Positions 38,949-50,287 are shown, counted from the first letter of the stretch. The stretch: DNA of 64,000 nucleotides from Shewanella loihica PV-4 (GCF_000016065.1 NC_009092.1:1488001-1552000), one strand, 5' to 3'. Notes: generated from the sequence alone by a model not told the origin. Program-made: numbers and translations.

Positions 38949-39521
38949 TTAATCACCTAGCATGGCTTTTTTGAGGCTCTTCTGCGCCGGCTTGTCGCCC
39001 AGCCAGATCTTCAGCAGCGCCTTGCGAAAGGTCTCACCCTCGACCGTGGCCTGCTTTTCGCCATTCTTATAGGCGGTGACGCCAAGTTCTTTTACTGCCT
39101 CCAAGGTAAATTGATCCCCCTCGGCAATCGGCGCCGAGAACAGGGCCATGAAGGCATCTATCTGGGGCTGAATCGCCTGAGGTTTGCCGTCTGTGGCATC
39201 GTCGAAGCCTTCGATGATCGCATCTTGCATCTTCTCTGAGGTGATCATGCCTGAGACGATATTCAAGCGAATCGCGACCCTAGGGGCGTTGAGTACGCTG
39301 TCGAGCGTTTGGCTCGGACTTGGGGTGTATAGGCTGCCCACATAGAGATCCATAAAGAACTTGCTGCGAATGCCAGCGCCGTTGAGCTGCAAGGCTTGTT
39401 CGCTTAGGATTATTTCATCGGCGAGGGACACATCTGCCAGTGTCTTGGCGGCCAGAGGGGCACTTAGCATGGCACTGGTCACGGCGCTGATAAGGAGCAG
39501 TTGGCGTAGGAGGGACTTCAT
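38949..39521 (-). CDS. Chalcone-isomerase-like periplasmic protein
   Basis: Signal peptide (MKSLLRQLLLISAVTSAMLS, cleavage near LAAK) and then a chalcone-isomerase-like fold. The stretches NGAGIRSKFFMDLYVGSLYT and AIRLNIVSGMITSEKMQDAI are the signatures of the bacterial Chalcone_3 group. Members bind small ligands and their biological role is mostly unknown; true chalcone isomerase activity should not be assumed. AGAGG lies 4 bp before the ATG. Confidence 0.85.
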   Translation of the reverse strand: MKSLLRQLLLISAVTSAMLSAPLAAKTLADVSLADEIILSEQALQLNGAGIRSKFFMDLYVGSLYTPSPSQTLDSVLNAPRVAIRLNIVSGMITSEKMQDAIIEGFDDATDGKPQAIQPQIDAFMALFSAPIAEGDQFTLEAVKELGVTAYKNGEKQATVEGETFRKALLKIWLGDKPAQKSLKKAMLGD

Positions 39522-39553
39522 ATAACCTCTTATAAATATTGTGATAGTGGCGG

Positions 39554-40033
39554 TTAGCCGCGTTTACCCAGCTGATATTGACCGCTTTGATGGAAGAAGG
39601 CTGCCTGTTTCTTCTTGGGGGCGATCAGCAGTGGGCCGTCATCGAAGAAGAGAAAACATTTCCAGTTGCGCACGAAGACGTCCCAGCGGGTCTCGATGAT
39701 CTGATACTTGTCGTAGCAGAAGTAGACCTGCGTCTCGTCTTGCCAATCGAAGTGGTTCTGAAACAGCTCGGGCAGGGCGGGTGAGTCGCTATCCCAGGCG
39801 CTTTGCCAGTGATCGGTTTCCTGCCAGGCATCGCCTTTCGCGGCCCAGTCGCCCTTGGCAAACTGCTCGCTGCGGCTGCTCTTGTTACTCACCCACTGGT
39901 TCCACACCGTCATGGATGATTTCTGATCCAGCGGCTTGATGCAGGCCTTGTCTTCATCTGTGACGGGGAGATCTTTATGGTTAAAGATCCATTTACGTTT
40001 GTATTGTTCGAGTGGGATATAGGTATGAGCCAC
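39554..40033 (-). CDS. DUF2947-type conserved protein
   Basis: This 159-residue soluble protein is rich in Trp and aromatic residues (KRKWIFNHKDLPVTDEDK; ETRWDVFVRNWKCFLFFDDG). I place it in the DUF2947 group, known only from gammaproteobacteria such as Vibrio and Shewanella, with no assigned function. The start is GTG 40033 preceded by GAGG. It may be cotranscribed with the chalcone-isomerase-like gene 32 bp downstream. Confidence 0.75.
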   Translation of the reverse strand: MAHTYIPLEQYKRKWIFNHKDLPVTDEDKACIKPLDQKSSMTVWNQWVSNKSSRSEQFAKGDWAAKGDAWQETDHWQSAWDSDSPALPELFQNHFDWQDETQVYFCYDKYQIIETRWDVFVRNWKCFLFFDDGPLLIAPKKKQAAFFHQSGQYQLGKRG

Positions 40034-40101
40034 AGGGCCTCGCTATTGGCTGTAAGTTATTAACGCCAGACATTATACGGCTTGCCACAGGACAAGGGAA
40101 A

Positions 40102-40134
40102 CGGCGCCGCGGGATAATTTAGCCCCCGGCGCCG
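40102..40134. terminator. GC-rich hairpin after the Maf gene
   Basis: CGGCGCCG repeated as an inverted pair with an additional GGG/CCC extension and an ATAATTTAG loop. On the minus strand it follows the Maf stop by 8 bp and is trailed by TTT only, so termination is plausible but weak. Confidence 0.5.
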
Positions 40135-40141
40135 AAAAAAC

Positions 40142-42622
40142 TTAGGGCCTGAGCTGCCCCAGGTAGTTGAGCGCCGCCTGATTATCTTCATCCAGCATGA
40201 GGACGTTTTCGAAACAGGAGATGGCGCCGTCAATCTGACCCGCTTGGGCCAGAAAGATCCCCAATTTTAGCATCACAGGAATGTCCTGAGGATATTTATC
40301 CAAGTAATCGAGGTAGACACCCAGGGCGGCCTGCGGATCGCCACTCAAGTTCAGCGCATGGGCATACTGAGGCAGATACTCGTCGCTGTACTCAATTATC
40401 TTGGCGTAATGCTCTAGGGCCAGCGGGAGGTTATTGAGATTCAGAGTCAGCTGGATGGCGAGTTTACGCTCGGCCTCTTGAAAATCATTCTCAGGGATCT
40501 TCTGTAGCGTTTCTAGTGCCAACTCGGGTTGGTTTTCCAGCATGTATTGATAGCTTAAAGCGAGAAAATGCAGGCGATTAACCTCGGGATCAGTTTGAAT
40601 AAAAGGCGCCGTGTATTGTGCAATTTTGGAGATACCCAGCAGATGCTTGTTGTGCAGTAATATCTGTAATTTCTTAAAGGCGTTTTCGATAAAGGGGACG
40701 GGGGCGTCATCTGTATCATCGATAAACTCTTTAACGACAAACTGTTCAAGATAGATCTCTTCACTCTTCTTAAGAAGCGATTTTTGCTCAGCCGACAAGG
40801 CCTCATAAGCTTGGGGGTGTTGCTGTTGCCAGATAATAGCTCGTCCCCACTGCATATCATTGTGCCATTGCTGACATAAGGCACTTATGTCGCAGTCTGG
40901 TTTTTCCTCTTCGAGTCTTGAGTGGAGGCGTATGATGGCATCATCAATTAGCCGCGCTATCTCTTGGGCAATGCTCTCAAATGCCGAGTAGTAGATTCGG
41001 GTATGTTTGTTGACATCTTCCTGGGACCAGTCCTGCTCTTTTTTGGTAGAGAAGAAATGTGAAAATTCATAGTAGCCATAGAATTTGATGAGGTTGGCTA
41101 GATCTGGGTATTTTTCATTGATTCTCTGTTCGAGTTTTTCGAGCTTCTCCGCTTGAATCGCTATACGCTCAGGCGACTTGGCAATCTCCAGTTTGTCTAT
41201 GATGCTATGAGCCTGTTTTAATTCAGCATTAAGCAAGGTGAGTTTCTCTAGGTGAGATTCAGTTTCCGTTAAGGTGTCTTCTAGATAGCGCTGCTTTTCG
41301 CTTGTTGTAGTGCAGTGCTTTTGCGGTAAAAGTAGAGCGCGTTGGCTTGTGGTTAGTGGCTGGATCTCGATTTGGTCGGTAGCGAGATAGTTGACCCCTT
41401 TAACTTTCGCCGCATCAAGAGATAAGTTGATGTATTGGGTATCTGGGGTATTGCTAATTGCCTCTTCAAGGGAGGTAATGGCGTGTAGCAATTGAATTGG
41501 TGTTTCAGCCATGTCGCCGGCATTTGTTTCAACCCATTCGAACATGACTCCTATGTTAGGCCCCAGACTGGCGCCATATGTCCCTTGAGCATGGGTGACA
41601 CCTGTCTGGGAATGACAGAAATCTACACCGCAAAGCAGTACCTGGCTAAAGCCCATTTCCGTGGCGATCTCTATGGCGCTGTTGGTAACTGTTGGCCCAA
41701 TGGATCTTATGTTGTGGTTATCTCTCTCGTGCAGCCATGGAAGGTGATTGCCCGTATATAGAGAGCTACCTTGCCATTGACCTAAAATTTGTGGCACCAC
41801 ATGGTAAGAGTTGATCAATAAACTCTTATGCTCCAACTGCATAAACTCTTTATTGACATCAAAGCTGTGGGTTTGCGGATCGACGGAGACAACTATGTCG
41901 ACAGAGATCTCTTGTTTGACCAGTTTGCCTACGACTCGCGATGCGGCGATGATGACTAGGTCGTCGTTGTTTTGCTTAATCCATTCTAAATGTTCGTCTA
42001 GGGATGGACCTCCCCCTAACACTATACAGGTTTTATCGCGAAAGGCTTGTTTGAGTATTGATACAGGCTTTTGATTTTCAGCGAGGTTTTTAAATTGTGC
42101 CTTGATGAATATTTTTTGTGTGAAACCAATGCTTTGCTCAAAATACTCGTGATCGACACTCGTTTCTACTAGTTCATTCAATGCGCAATATGCATCGAGA
42201 TAGTTGCCTTCTACGGCAATGGAACGGTGAATTTTGAATTGTTTCTTAACTATGTAGAGATTGTTGTCATGGGCCGTTATTGCCTCTTGAAAATCATTCG
42301 CTGAAACGATTTGCATGTCATCTTTGAGGTGTTCAGGAATCTCTATGGTTAGCAGAGAAAGTACGTCAGCCAGCTCGACGAACAGATATTTGCTGCCTTT
42401 TGCCTGTGGTTGCGACATGAGATAGTTTGCCAGTAGGCCAGAATCCATGCCTATGATGATGTGCAGTGTATCTTCTTGCTTAAAAGCGTCCTGATATTTC
42501 TTGTTGTAAAGAGAAGCGGAGTCCAGCTTTTCAAAGGTATGTCTATTTACACTGGGTAAGTAGTACTCATTGAACTGACTGATTGCAAACGTTTTGGATA
42601 TTTCTGATTGGGTGTTCTGCAT
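40142..42622 (-). CDS. Maf-type flagellin glycosyltransferase (DUF115) with TPR tail
   Basis: The 826-residue protein has a central DUF115/MptE-like domain (CIVLGGGPSLDEHLEWIKQN; ASRVVGKLVKQEISVDIVVSVDP; VLLCGVDFCHSQTG). This is the hallmark of the motility-associated factors that transfer pseudaminic or legionaminic acid to flagellin in Campylobacter, Aeromonas and Shewanella (family knowledge). A helical middle follows, then C-terminal tetratricopeptide repeats from about residue 690 (AIQLTLNLNNLPLALEHYAK). It is divergent from pseB, consistent with using the sugar made by the neighbouring genes. Confidence 0.9.
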   Translation of the reverse strand: MQNTQSEISKTFAISQFNEYYLPSVNRHTFEKLDSASLYNKKYQDAFKQEDTLHIIIGMDSGLLANYLMSQPQAKGSKYLFVELADVLSLLTIEIPEHLKDDMQIVSANDFQEAITAHDNNLYIVKKQFKIHRSIAVEGNYLDAYCALNELVETSVDHEYFEQSIGFTQKIFIKAQFKNLAENQKPVSILKQAFRDKTCIVLGGGPSLDEHLEWIKQNNDDLVIIAASRVVGKLVKQEISVDIVVSVDPQTHSFDVNKEFMQLEHKSLLINSYHVVPQILGQWQGSSLYTGNHLPWLHERDNHNIRSIGPTVTNSAIEIATEMGFSQVLLCGVDFCHSQTGVTHAQGTYGASLGPNIGVMFEWVETNAGDMAETPIQLLHAITSLEEAISNTPDTQYINLSLDAAKVKGVNYLATDQIEIQPLTTSQRALLLPQKHCTTTSEKQRYLEDTLTETESHLEKLTLLNAELKQAHSIIDKLEIAKSPERIAIQAEKLEKLEQRINEKYPDLANLIKFYGYYEFSHFFSTKKEQDWSQEDVNKHTRIYYSAFESIAQEIARLIDDAIIRLHSRLEEEKPDCDISALCQQWHNDMQWGRAIIWQQQHPQAYEALSAEQKSLLKKSEEIYLEQFVVKEFIDDTDDAPVPFIENAFKKLQILLHNKHLLGISKIAQYTAPFIQTDPEVNRLHFLALSYQYMLENQPELALETLQKIPENDFQEAERKLAIQLTLNLNNLPLALEHYAKIIEYSDEYLPQYAHALNLSGDPQAALGVYLDYLDKYPQDIPVMLKLGIFLAQAGQIDGAISCFENVLMLDEDNQAALNYLGQLRP

Positions 42623-44051
<1,429 letters not shown>

Positions 44052-44052
<1 letters not shown>

Positions 44053-45218
44053 TGATTCCTTATGGTCGCCAAGATATTTCGTCATCGGATCTCGAAACCT
44101 TGAAGCAGGTGCTGCTCAGCGACTTTTTAACTCAGGGTCCCCAGGTTCCATTATTTGAAAGTAATATCTGTAAGGCGACTGATGCGTCCTTTGCGGTAGC
44201 AGGAAACAGCGCAACCTCTATGTTGCATCTTGCATGTTTGGCTTTAGGCGTCAAAGAGGGAGATCTTGTCTGGACAAGCCCCATTACCTTCGTCGCTTCG
44301 GCAAACTGTGCTCGTTACTGCGGAGCAGATGTTGACTTTATTGATGTGGATGCCCATACCGCCAATTTGAGTATTGATGCATTAGCGATGAAGTTGGTTG
44401 CTGCAGAAAAGGCTGGTCGATTGCCTAAGGTGATAATCCCCGTACATATGGCTGGCCATAGCTGCGATATGCAGGCCCTATCTGAGCTGGTAAGGCCATA
44501 TGGCATTAAGATCATAGAAGATGCAGCTCACGCTATTGGAGGTCGTTACCAAGGACGTCCTATAGGTTGCTGTGAATATAGTGATATATGTGTTTTCAGT
44601 TTTCATCCTGTGAAAATTATCACTACTGGCGAAGGCGGAGTGGCGACTACAAATGACCCTGCATTGGCAAAAACTATTGCTAGTCTTCGCAGTCATGGAA
44701 TCTCTAAATTACCTCAAGAGTTGACTAGGCCTGAAGAGGGAGACTGGTACTATGAACAGGATACACTGGGTTTTAATTATCGTATGACAGATTTACAAGC
44801 AGGATTAGGCAATAGCCAGATCCAGCGATTGCAGGAATTTGTCAAACGACGTAATGAGCTAGTGCAGCGATATCATCTCTTCCTGTCTGCATTAGATATT
44901 GAGTTTATTCGGCCGAGTGAGCAGTGTTTGAGTGCTTATCATCTCTTCATCATTCGCTTGCCAAAAGAGCTTGATCGAAAGTTAGTATTTAATGCCATGA
45001 GAGCCGCCGGGATTGGCGTGCATGTGCATTATATCCCTGTATATCTACAGCCTTATTATACGGGCTTAGGTTTCAACCAAGGCCACTGTCCCGAGGCCGA
45101 ATCTTATTATGCTAGCTGTTTAACTTTACCTTTGTATCCGACATTAACCGACTCAGAGCAGGACTATGTTATTGAAACTTTGGCCGCTGTGCTCGATAAG
45201 GTTAAAAGGGATCGATAA
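44052..45218 (+). CDS. pseC: PseC, UDP-sugar C4 aminotransferase
   Basis: This PLP enzyme converts the PseB product to UDP-4-amino-4,6-dideoxy-beta-L-AltNAc. It belongs to the DegT/DnrJ/EryC1 fold, with the PLP lysine in SFHPVKIITTGEGGVATTN and conserved IEDAAHAIGGRYQGRPIG. It begins MIPYGRQDISSSDLETLKQV, the PseC-type start. Its last 17 bp overlap tail to tail with the minus-strand methyltransferase gene. Confidence 0.95.
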
Positions 45219-46407
45219 CTTGTGCCGACCAACTTTGAGAAACCTGATGCATTTTTTCTCTGGTTGGTGCATATAAAGGCAACATGAAAACCGGATACCT
45301 TGTTGAGGCGATTGCCGAACTGCATCGAATAGATGAACCAACATAGGTATGTCCAGCCAGCTCATAGTCATAAAGAATGATGCTATTAGCTTGTATCAAG
45401 TCGATAAGCTCGGGATAGCTCTGGGTTAATTGGTAAAAATCACCTCCTATGCCCCATATGCCAATAGTGTCATTTAACATCAATGCTTGCTGTATCTGCT
45501 TAAACAACGAATCCTGAAAGGCATGATAATCGTTAAAACGCTTGACCACAGCGACATCGGCCCCCGAGGTCACGGGAAGGACTGTGGTAGAACTTTCTTG
45601 CGTCGTCTTACTCAGCAGTATTAATAGCCGTGGAATATCACCAGTTGTCAGTTGCTGTAAAGCGTCAATCTTTAGGCCTGCCAAGCGGGCTATTTGGGCT
45701 AATGAGTCTTTGCTGTAATAGTGAATATGTTGCCCATGAACTAGATTGGTAAAGGCCAGATGTTCAATGAAGGCATCTGGGCTGCAATCAGGCACTTCGA
45801 TAAAAATATGCCCGTCATCGCTTAACATTGATCTTATCTGCGTCAGAAAGTGAATGGGATCAATTAGGTGTTCCAACACATGAGTGCTAATCGCCAAAGA
45901 GATTGGCTGGGTGACAAATTCAGCTTGCAGTGCCTCAAGTTTATTAAGATCTGCACTCAGGTATTCGATGGTTTCTGATTGAATATGATTGTGAAAATCT
46001 ACACTGGCTAGGGTGAGTTGCCTTTCTTTATGGGTATTTTCAATATGCTTTAATGTGGTTCCTGCACCCGCACCAAAATCTACGATATGCGCGCCATCTT
46101 GAATATAAGGAGCAATAAATTCGAGCATCTCTTCATAGGGAGATTTTTGACCATTTGGCGTTTCGCACCACATGTCGGGTTCGGCTTGGTTAGAAAAATA
46201 GAGGGAATCGAAGATACTCTGAGTGTAGGGGATTGCAACCTGAACATGATGGCACTTGGTACATTGGCCAATAGGGAAACGTAACTCTTCCCTGTTTAGC
46301 TCATCATGGCGTTTATCCCAAATGCCGGAAATTAAGGTCGCTACTAGCTCCCACGAATGCGCTTTGCACAGTTTACAGTCAGTCAGGTGTTCTTGATTGA
46401 TTGTCAT
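45202..46407 (-). CDS. SAM methyltransferase, sugar C-methyltransferase-like (copy 1)
   Basis: An N-terminal zinc-binding knuckle (CKLCKAH and CTKCHHVQ) is followed by a Rossmann methyltransferase with the SAM loop VDFGAGAGTTLKHIE and STHVLEHLIDP. The C-terminal domain (TIGIWGIGGDFYQLTQ) belongs with the C-methyltransferase group that includes NovU and TylCIII, which act on nucleotide sugars. It is last in the long minus-strand operon and starts on the base after the stop of its paralogue. It is likely to methylate the flagellar nonulosonic acid or its acyl group; the exact substrate is not shown. Confidence 0.85.
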   Translation of the reverse strand: MTINQEHLTDCKLCKAHSWELVATLISGIWDKRHDELNREELRFPIGQCTKCHHVQVAIPYTQSIFDSLYFSNQAEPDMWCETPNGQKSPYEEMLEFIAPYIQDGAHIVDFGAGAGTTLKHIENTHKERQLTLASVDFHNHIQSETIEYLSADLNKLEALQAEFVTQPISLAISTHVLEHLIDPIHFLTQIRSMLSDDGHIFIEVPDCSPDAFIEHLAFTNLVHGQHIHYYSKDSLAQIARLAGLKIDALQQLTTGDIPRLLILLSKTTQESSTTVLPVTSGADVAVVKRFNDYHAFQDSLFKQIQQALMLNDTIGIWGIGGDFYQLTQSYPELIDLIQANSIILYDYELAGHTYVGSSIRCSSAIASTRYPVFMLPLYAPTREKMHQVSQSWSAQVIDPF

Positions 46408-47598
46408 CTAGGCATTCCCGTCGATAAAAGGGTCAATTACATTAGGCCAGTCTCGGCTGATGACGTGCATTTTTACTCTAGTTTCAGCGAGTTGAGGCGT
46501 CATAAATACAGGATGGTTAAATTGGGGAATTTCGTCGCTGCCTAGAATGTGCTGGCGTTGTAATGCTTTACCTTTGAGAGAGTAATCAAATAATACAACC
46601 TCTCCTTTCGCTATGAGTTCGGTAAGCTCTGGGTGTTCGTTTAGCATATTATAAAAGTCAGCTCCAATCCCCCAGAGACCTACCTTACTTTGTTCATTGA
46701 GCGCTGCGTTAACCTTTCCTACCAATCGATTTCTGAGATCACGGCAGCATGATTGATAGTGAAGGATGACATCGGCGGCATTAAATAAAGAAGGAACCTG
46801 TTCCTCCAATGACGCGTTATGAGGTTCAAGTAGCATTTGTAACCTGGGGATATAGCCAGTCGTAATTTGAGCTTGCTTTACAATGGTCAATCCAGCCTGC
46901 TTAGCGGCAAAAGCCAGAGAATCTTGCGTGTAGTAATGAATGTGTTGAAGATTAACTAAATTACTCATGCCAATAGACTTTTCATCGTGACGAAGGGTGA
47001 AGTCTGGCACTTCTATGAAAATCTTTCCGTGAGGACTGAGCCTGGCTTTCAGTTCTGCTAAAAAGCTGACAGGGTCAATAACATGTTCGAGTACATGTGA
47101 TGCCATGGCAAGATCAATGCCGTCAGGCCAAAGGTGATTGGATAGCTGACTAAGATCATTGAGATCGAAAGCCATATAGGTAATATCTTGCTGAGAGAAT
47201 CTGTCGTTAAAATCGATACCGATTAGTTTGCTCTGCTTAGCTATATCTTTTGCTGCTGCTAACAGTTTTCCCTCACCACATCCAAAGTCCACTATGCTCG
47301 TTGGGTATTTGCCATTGAAGGCAAAGTCAATCATCTCCTCGTAGGGACGTTCACTGCCTACCAATGATTCGTGCCACATTACGGCTTCTTGGGATGAATG
47401 AAAGTAGAGTTTCTCAAATAATTCCTTGGTGTAAATCAGGCTCACTTGCACGTGTCCACAGGATTGGCATTTCCCCAAGGGATAATTGGAGTTTTGCCGT
47501 GAAAGCTGTTTGCTGTCCTTATCCCATATGCCAAAGGAGATCGCAGAAAATATCAGCCAATTCTGTTGTTTACAAAGTTGGCAATGCGCCTGTTTCAT
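46408..47598 (-). CDS. SAM methyltransferase, sugar C-methyltransferase-like (copy 2)
   Basis: A paralogue of the downstream gene with the same three parts: zinc knuckle (CQLCKQQ, CQSCGHVQ), SAM domain (VDFGCGEGKLLAAA, ASHVLEHVIDP) and C-terminal domain (KVGLWGIGADFYNMLN). ATG 47598 is chosen over an upstream in-frame start at 47667 because AGGA lies 8 bp before it and the zinc knuckle then begins at residue 5, as in copy 1. A tandem duplication is likely, and the second copy may methylate a different position. Confidence 0.85.
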   Translation of the reverse strand: MKQAHCQLCKQQNWLIFSAISFGIWDKDSKQLSRQNSNYPLGKCQSCGHVQVSLIYTKELFEKLYFHSSQEAVMWHESLVGSERPYEEMIDFAFNGKYPTSIVDFGCGEGKLLAAAKDIAKQSKLIGIDFNDRFSQQDITYMAFDLNDLSQLSNHLWPDGIDLAMASHVLEHVIDPVSFLAELKARLSPHGKIFIEVPDFTLRHDEKSIGMSNLVNLQHIHYYTQDSLAFAAKQAGLTIVKQAQITTGYIPRLQMLLEPHNASLEEQVPSLFNAADVILHYQSCCRDLRNRLVGKVNAALNEQSKVGLWGIGADFYNMLNEHPELTELIAKGEVVLFDYSLKGKALQRQHILGSDEIPQFNHPVFMTPQLAETRVKMHVISRDWPNVIDPFIDGNA

Positions 47599-47608
47599 AA
47601 CCCAGTTC

Positions 47609-48337
47609 CTAGTTAGTGATTCCGCCATCAATGGTGAGTGTTTGCCCGGTAATAAAGGCGGCCCCATCGGATAACAAAAAGCTGATCGCTGGAGTGATAT
47701 CGTCGACCTTACCTAACCTATGCATTGGAGTGCGGCGTATAATCTGGTCTCGTTTCTTATCTGAGAGCGTTGATGACATCTCAGTATCCAGGTAGCCAGG
47801 TGCTATGGAGTTGACAGTAATGTTTCGACGTCCGTTCTCTCTTGCCAGTGCTCTAGTTAGGCCGTCTAAACCTGCCTTTGAGGCAGAGTAGGCGGCGAGC
47901 CCCGTGTAGCCTCGACTGCCAATTATCGAGCTAATATTGATGATTCTACCGGCACTATTCTGGCGTAAGAATACACGTAGCACTTCCCGGGCTGTATAGA
48001 GCGCCCCGTTTAGGTTTACTTGTATCAGTGCGTCAGACTCAATGTTGGGAAACGTCGCTAGTACACCTTCTTTGGCGATCCCCGCATTGTTGATCAGCCC
48101 CCAAAGAGGCGATTCATTAGCCCAGATGCAGGCCTCTTTAACAAATTGCGATGTTTGCTCTGCGTTTCCAATTTCACAGGGAAACCATTTAAAGTTTGGA
48201 TTACTCTGTTCCAGTGCCTCTATGGTTGACGTTGTTGCTCGGCTACAGGTTGAGACTTTATAGCCTTGCGCTAAAAGGTGAGTCACTATGGCCAAACCTA
48301 GGCCTCTGCTGCCACCCGTCACAATGATATGTTTCAT
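47609..48337 (-). CDS. FabG-like short-chain reductase 1
   Basis: This 242-residue SDR has the NADP-binding TGGSRGLGLAIVTHL, the NNAGI motif, catalytic Ser/Tyr/Lys (NISSIIGSRG, YSASKAGLDG) and the IDGG end. It most resembles 3-oxoacyl-ACP reductases. It overlaps the AMP-binding gene by one base (TAATG), immediately downstream of an acyl carrier protein, so reduction of a 3-ketoacyl-ACP is the natural inference. Confidence 0.88.
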   Translation of the reverse strand: MKHIIVTGGSRGLGLAIVTHLLAQGYKVSTCSRATTSTIEALEQSNPNFKWFPCEIGNAEQTSQFVKEACIWANESPLWGLINNAGIAKEGVLATFPNIESDALIQVNLNGALYTAREVLRVFLRQNSAGRIINISSIIGSRGYTGLAAYSASKAGLDGLTRALARENGRRNITVNSIAPGYLDTEMSSTLSDKKRDQIIRRTPMHRLGKVDDITPAISFLLSDGAAFITGQTLTIDGGITN

Positions 48338-49479
48338 TAATTTGTTCTCACTTTTTTACCACTGGTTGACAGAGTGATCTGCTCGCTAAAGCGAATGATG
48401 CGTGGCGTTGCAGCAGGATCGCGTCCAAGTGACCAGGTTTTAAGTGCTTCTCTGGCCTTGGTTTCATCTGTTGCACAACATTCCAGGCAGATTAGTGCCC
48501 CCGTGATTGGGTTTGACTTAGCAAATACTCGGGCATCGAAAATTTCCTCAATAGCAAGGATCTCTTGCTCGAGTGTTTCAAGGTTAACTTTAACACCGCC
48601 GACATTGACTAGATTGTCTTCTCTACCGACAAATATCACTCTGTCTTGGGTTAATCTAATGCAATCGCCGGTATCTATTTCGACTAAGCCATTGTCGAGG
48701 TGCAGTGTGTTGTTAGCCGAAATTTGCCAGCCATTAAATGTTTGCTGTAACCAGCTAAGTGGGAATCCTTCTATGCCGTCTTTTATTGAAAAGATCACGC
48801 CAGCCTCTGTCGTAGCATAGATATGCCTTAGCTGGGCCTCAGGGAAACTTTGTCTAATGCTATCTAAAGTAAGCTGATCGGCAATTTCTCCCCCAAGACT
48901 GATGATGGTTAGTGGCGGCCTTGTTAGATGCCAACAAAGCAACATGGCCCGCATCATGGAGGGGGTCGCACTTATTGCATTAATATCCTGACTAATCGCC
49001 AGTTGAGCCTTGGCTTGTAGATTGGTATCAACTGATGCGACTAAAAGATCTTGGCTTACAATTGCTTGTAAGATGACCTGAAGTCCGGCAAAGCTCATTG
49101 GATGATAACAAAGTAGCCAGCGAGTGTTCTCTCTTGTTTGGCTTTTTAGATTCTTGGGTAGAAGCTTTTCGAGTCGATGAAAAACTAATTTGGGCTTTCC
49201 CGTTGTCCCAGAGGTTAGTAAGCCAACGGCAAAATGTTCTGGCAGTTCATCGAGATTGATCTCCTGTTGAGTGCGATTAAAGATGACAGGAATGTTAGCG
49301 GTCTGGCCGTCGATGATAGCTTGTATCATCTCTTTGACTAACGGCTTACCGTTAGTCGTCGAACCGGCCGTAATTTCGATGAATTTTCGTCCTTGTAGGT
49401 AGTGCTGAGGCTGAAATGAGTCGCTACCGAATTGACTTCCTTGCTCAACTAGAGTGAAACCTCGGGGGATTGTGAACAT
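48337..49479 (-). CDS. Compact AMP-binding (acyl-adenylate) enzyme
   Basis: This 380-residue member of the ANL superfamily is about 100 residues shorter than typical acyl-CoA synthetases but retains all core motifs. These are the P-loop-like LTSGTTGKPKLVFHR, YATTEAGVI, IDTGDCIRL, FVGREDNLVNVGGVKVN and the C-terminal catalytic lysine in STSGKKVRTN. It lies between an ACP gene (one-base overlap) and a reductase, so it probably loads an acid onto the carrier protein. The missing length is at the N-terminus. Confidence 0.88.
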   Translation of the reverse strand: MFTIPRGFTLVEQGSQFGSDSFQPQHYLQGRKFIEITAGSTTNGKPLVKEMIQAIIDGQTANIPVIFNRTQQEINLDELPEHFAVGLLTSGTTGKPKLVFHRLEKLLPKNLKSQTRENTRWLLCYHPMSFAGLQVILQAIVSQDLLVASVDTNLQAKAQLAISQDINAISATPSMMRAMLLCWHLTRPPLTIISLGGEIADQLTLDSIRQSFPEAQLRHIYATTEAGVIFSIKDGIEGFPLSWLQQTFNGWQISANNTLHLDNGLVEIDTGDCIRLTQDRVIFVGREDNLVNVGGVKVNLETLEQEILAIEEIFDARVFAKSNPITGALICLECCATDETKAREALKTWSLGRDPAATPRIIRFSEQITLSTSGKKVRTN

Positions 49480-49724
49480 TAAGCGGCCGTATTTTCGTAT
49501 AGAGTGATCAGTTCGGCGATGCTATGGAACTGCTTGAAACCGTCCCTAAATGGATCGAGCCCAGTGTTAAGCTCCAGGCTGACAATTAGGGTCGCCAGAT
49601 CCAATGAGTCCATAGGAAGGTCGGACAGAAATTCAGCTTGTTGATCGAAGTCAGGACAGATTTCTCCCTTATTCTCAATGATCAGTCTGGTTTCTTTCAT
49701 TATGATATCTGCAATTTTACTCAT
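49479..49724 (-). CDS. Acyl carrier protein 1
   Basis: This 81-residue carrier protein has the phosphopantetheine serine in the DSL motif (LPMDSLDLATLIVSLE). It is acidic and four-helical. ATGA overlap with the acetyltransferase gene upstream and one-base overlap with the AMP-binding gene downstream show tight coupling. It is distinct from the housekeeping fatty-acid ACP, which normally lies in the fab cluster. Confidence 0.9.
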   Translation of the reverse strand: MSKIADIIMKETRLIIENKGEICPDFDQQAEFLSDLPMDSLDLATLIVSLELNTGLDPFRDGFKQFHSIAELITLYENTAA

Positions 49725-50287
49725 GCATTATTCCAATCGTTAAAGGCTGCTGAAATTTTTTCCAAGCTAAAATGTTGTTTCTGACTGAGCCAATCTTGCC
49801 TCAATTGTTCAAAGATATGGACGTCTAAAAACTCACCATTTTTGTAGATATGTTGTTTAAGGTGACCGACAAGCCTGGTCTTGTGTAACGTTTGTAGCTT
49901 GACCACTTTTTCATTGGCGTCGAGTACATAGTTAACTATTTTGTTTAGCTTAAGTTGGTGAAACACGTAGTTGCAGATATAAGTGTGCATGGTGACGCCA
50001 TATTTAAGTCGAGCCTGACGCTCATAAATATAGGAACCTGTGCTGCAACGTTGGTGAAATCTGTCTATATCTGAGAAACATAAGAAGCCAATAGAGACAC
50101 CATCATCTTGTATCATGTAGGCTCGGTAATCATCTCGCTTCGCTAAAGATTCTATCCAAGCCCGCTGCTTGTCTACCGACGGATTTTCGAGATCGGTAAA
50201 CATGTGTTTAGTGATTTCCGGAGTCGTACGCCACTTAAGCAACAGCTCGGCATCGTTTACATCTACACGCTTAAAGTTTAATGCCAT
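49721..50287 (-). CDS. pseH: GNAT acyltransferase, PseH-like
   Basis: This 188-residue GNAT-fold N-acyltransferase begins with a PseH-like pattern (LLLKWRTTPEITKHMFTD) and has the acceptor-type GSYIYERQARLKYGV and NKIVNYVLDANEKVVKL. PseH acetylates the C4 amine of the UDP-altrosamine intermediate using acetyl-CoA. Sitting directly upstream of an ACP with a 4-bp overlap, this one could instead use an acyl-ACP donor, which would give a longer N-acyl group. That point is inference. Confidence 0.75.
   Translation of the reverse strand: MALNFKRVDVNDAELLLKWRTTPEITKHMFTDLENPSVDKQRAWIESLAKRDDYRAYMIQDDGVSIGFLCFSDIDRFHQRCSTGSYIYERQARLKYGVTMHTYICNYVFHQLKLNKIVNYVLDANEKVVKLQTLHKTRLVGHLKQHIYKNGEFLDVHIFEQLRQDWLSQKQHFSLEKISAAFNDWNNA

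Noticed and set aside
48337..49479. AMP-binding gene as a truncated pseudogene
   Set aside because: It is about 100 residues short, but every core motif including the C-terminal catalytic lysine is present and both ends overlap neighbours by one base, so it is an intact compact form.
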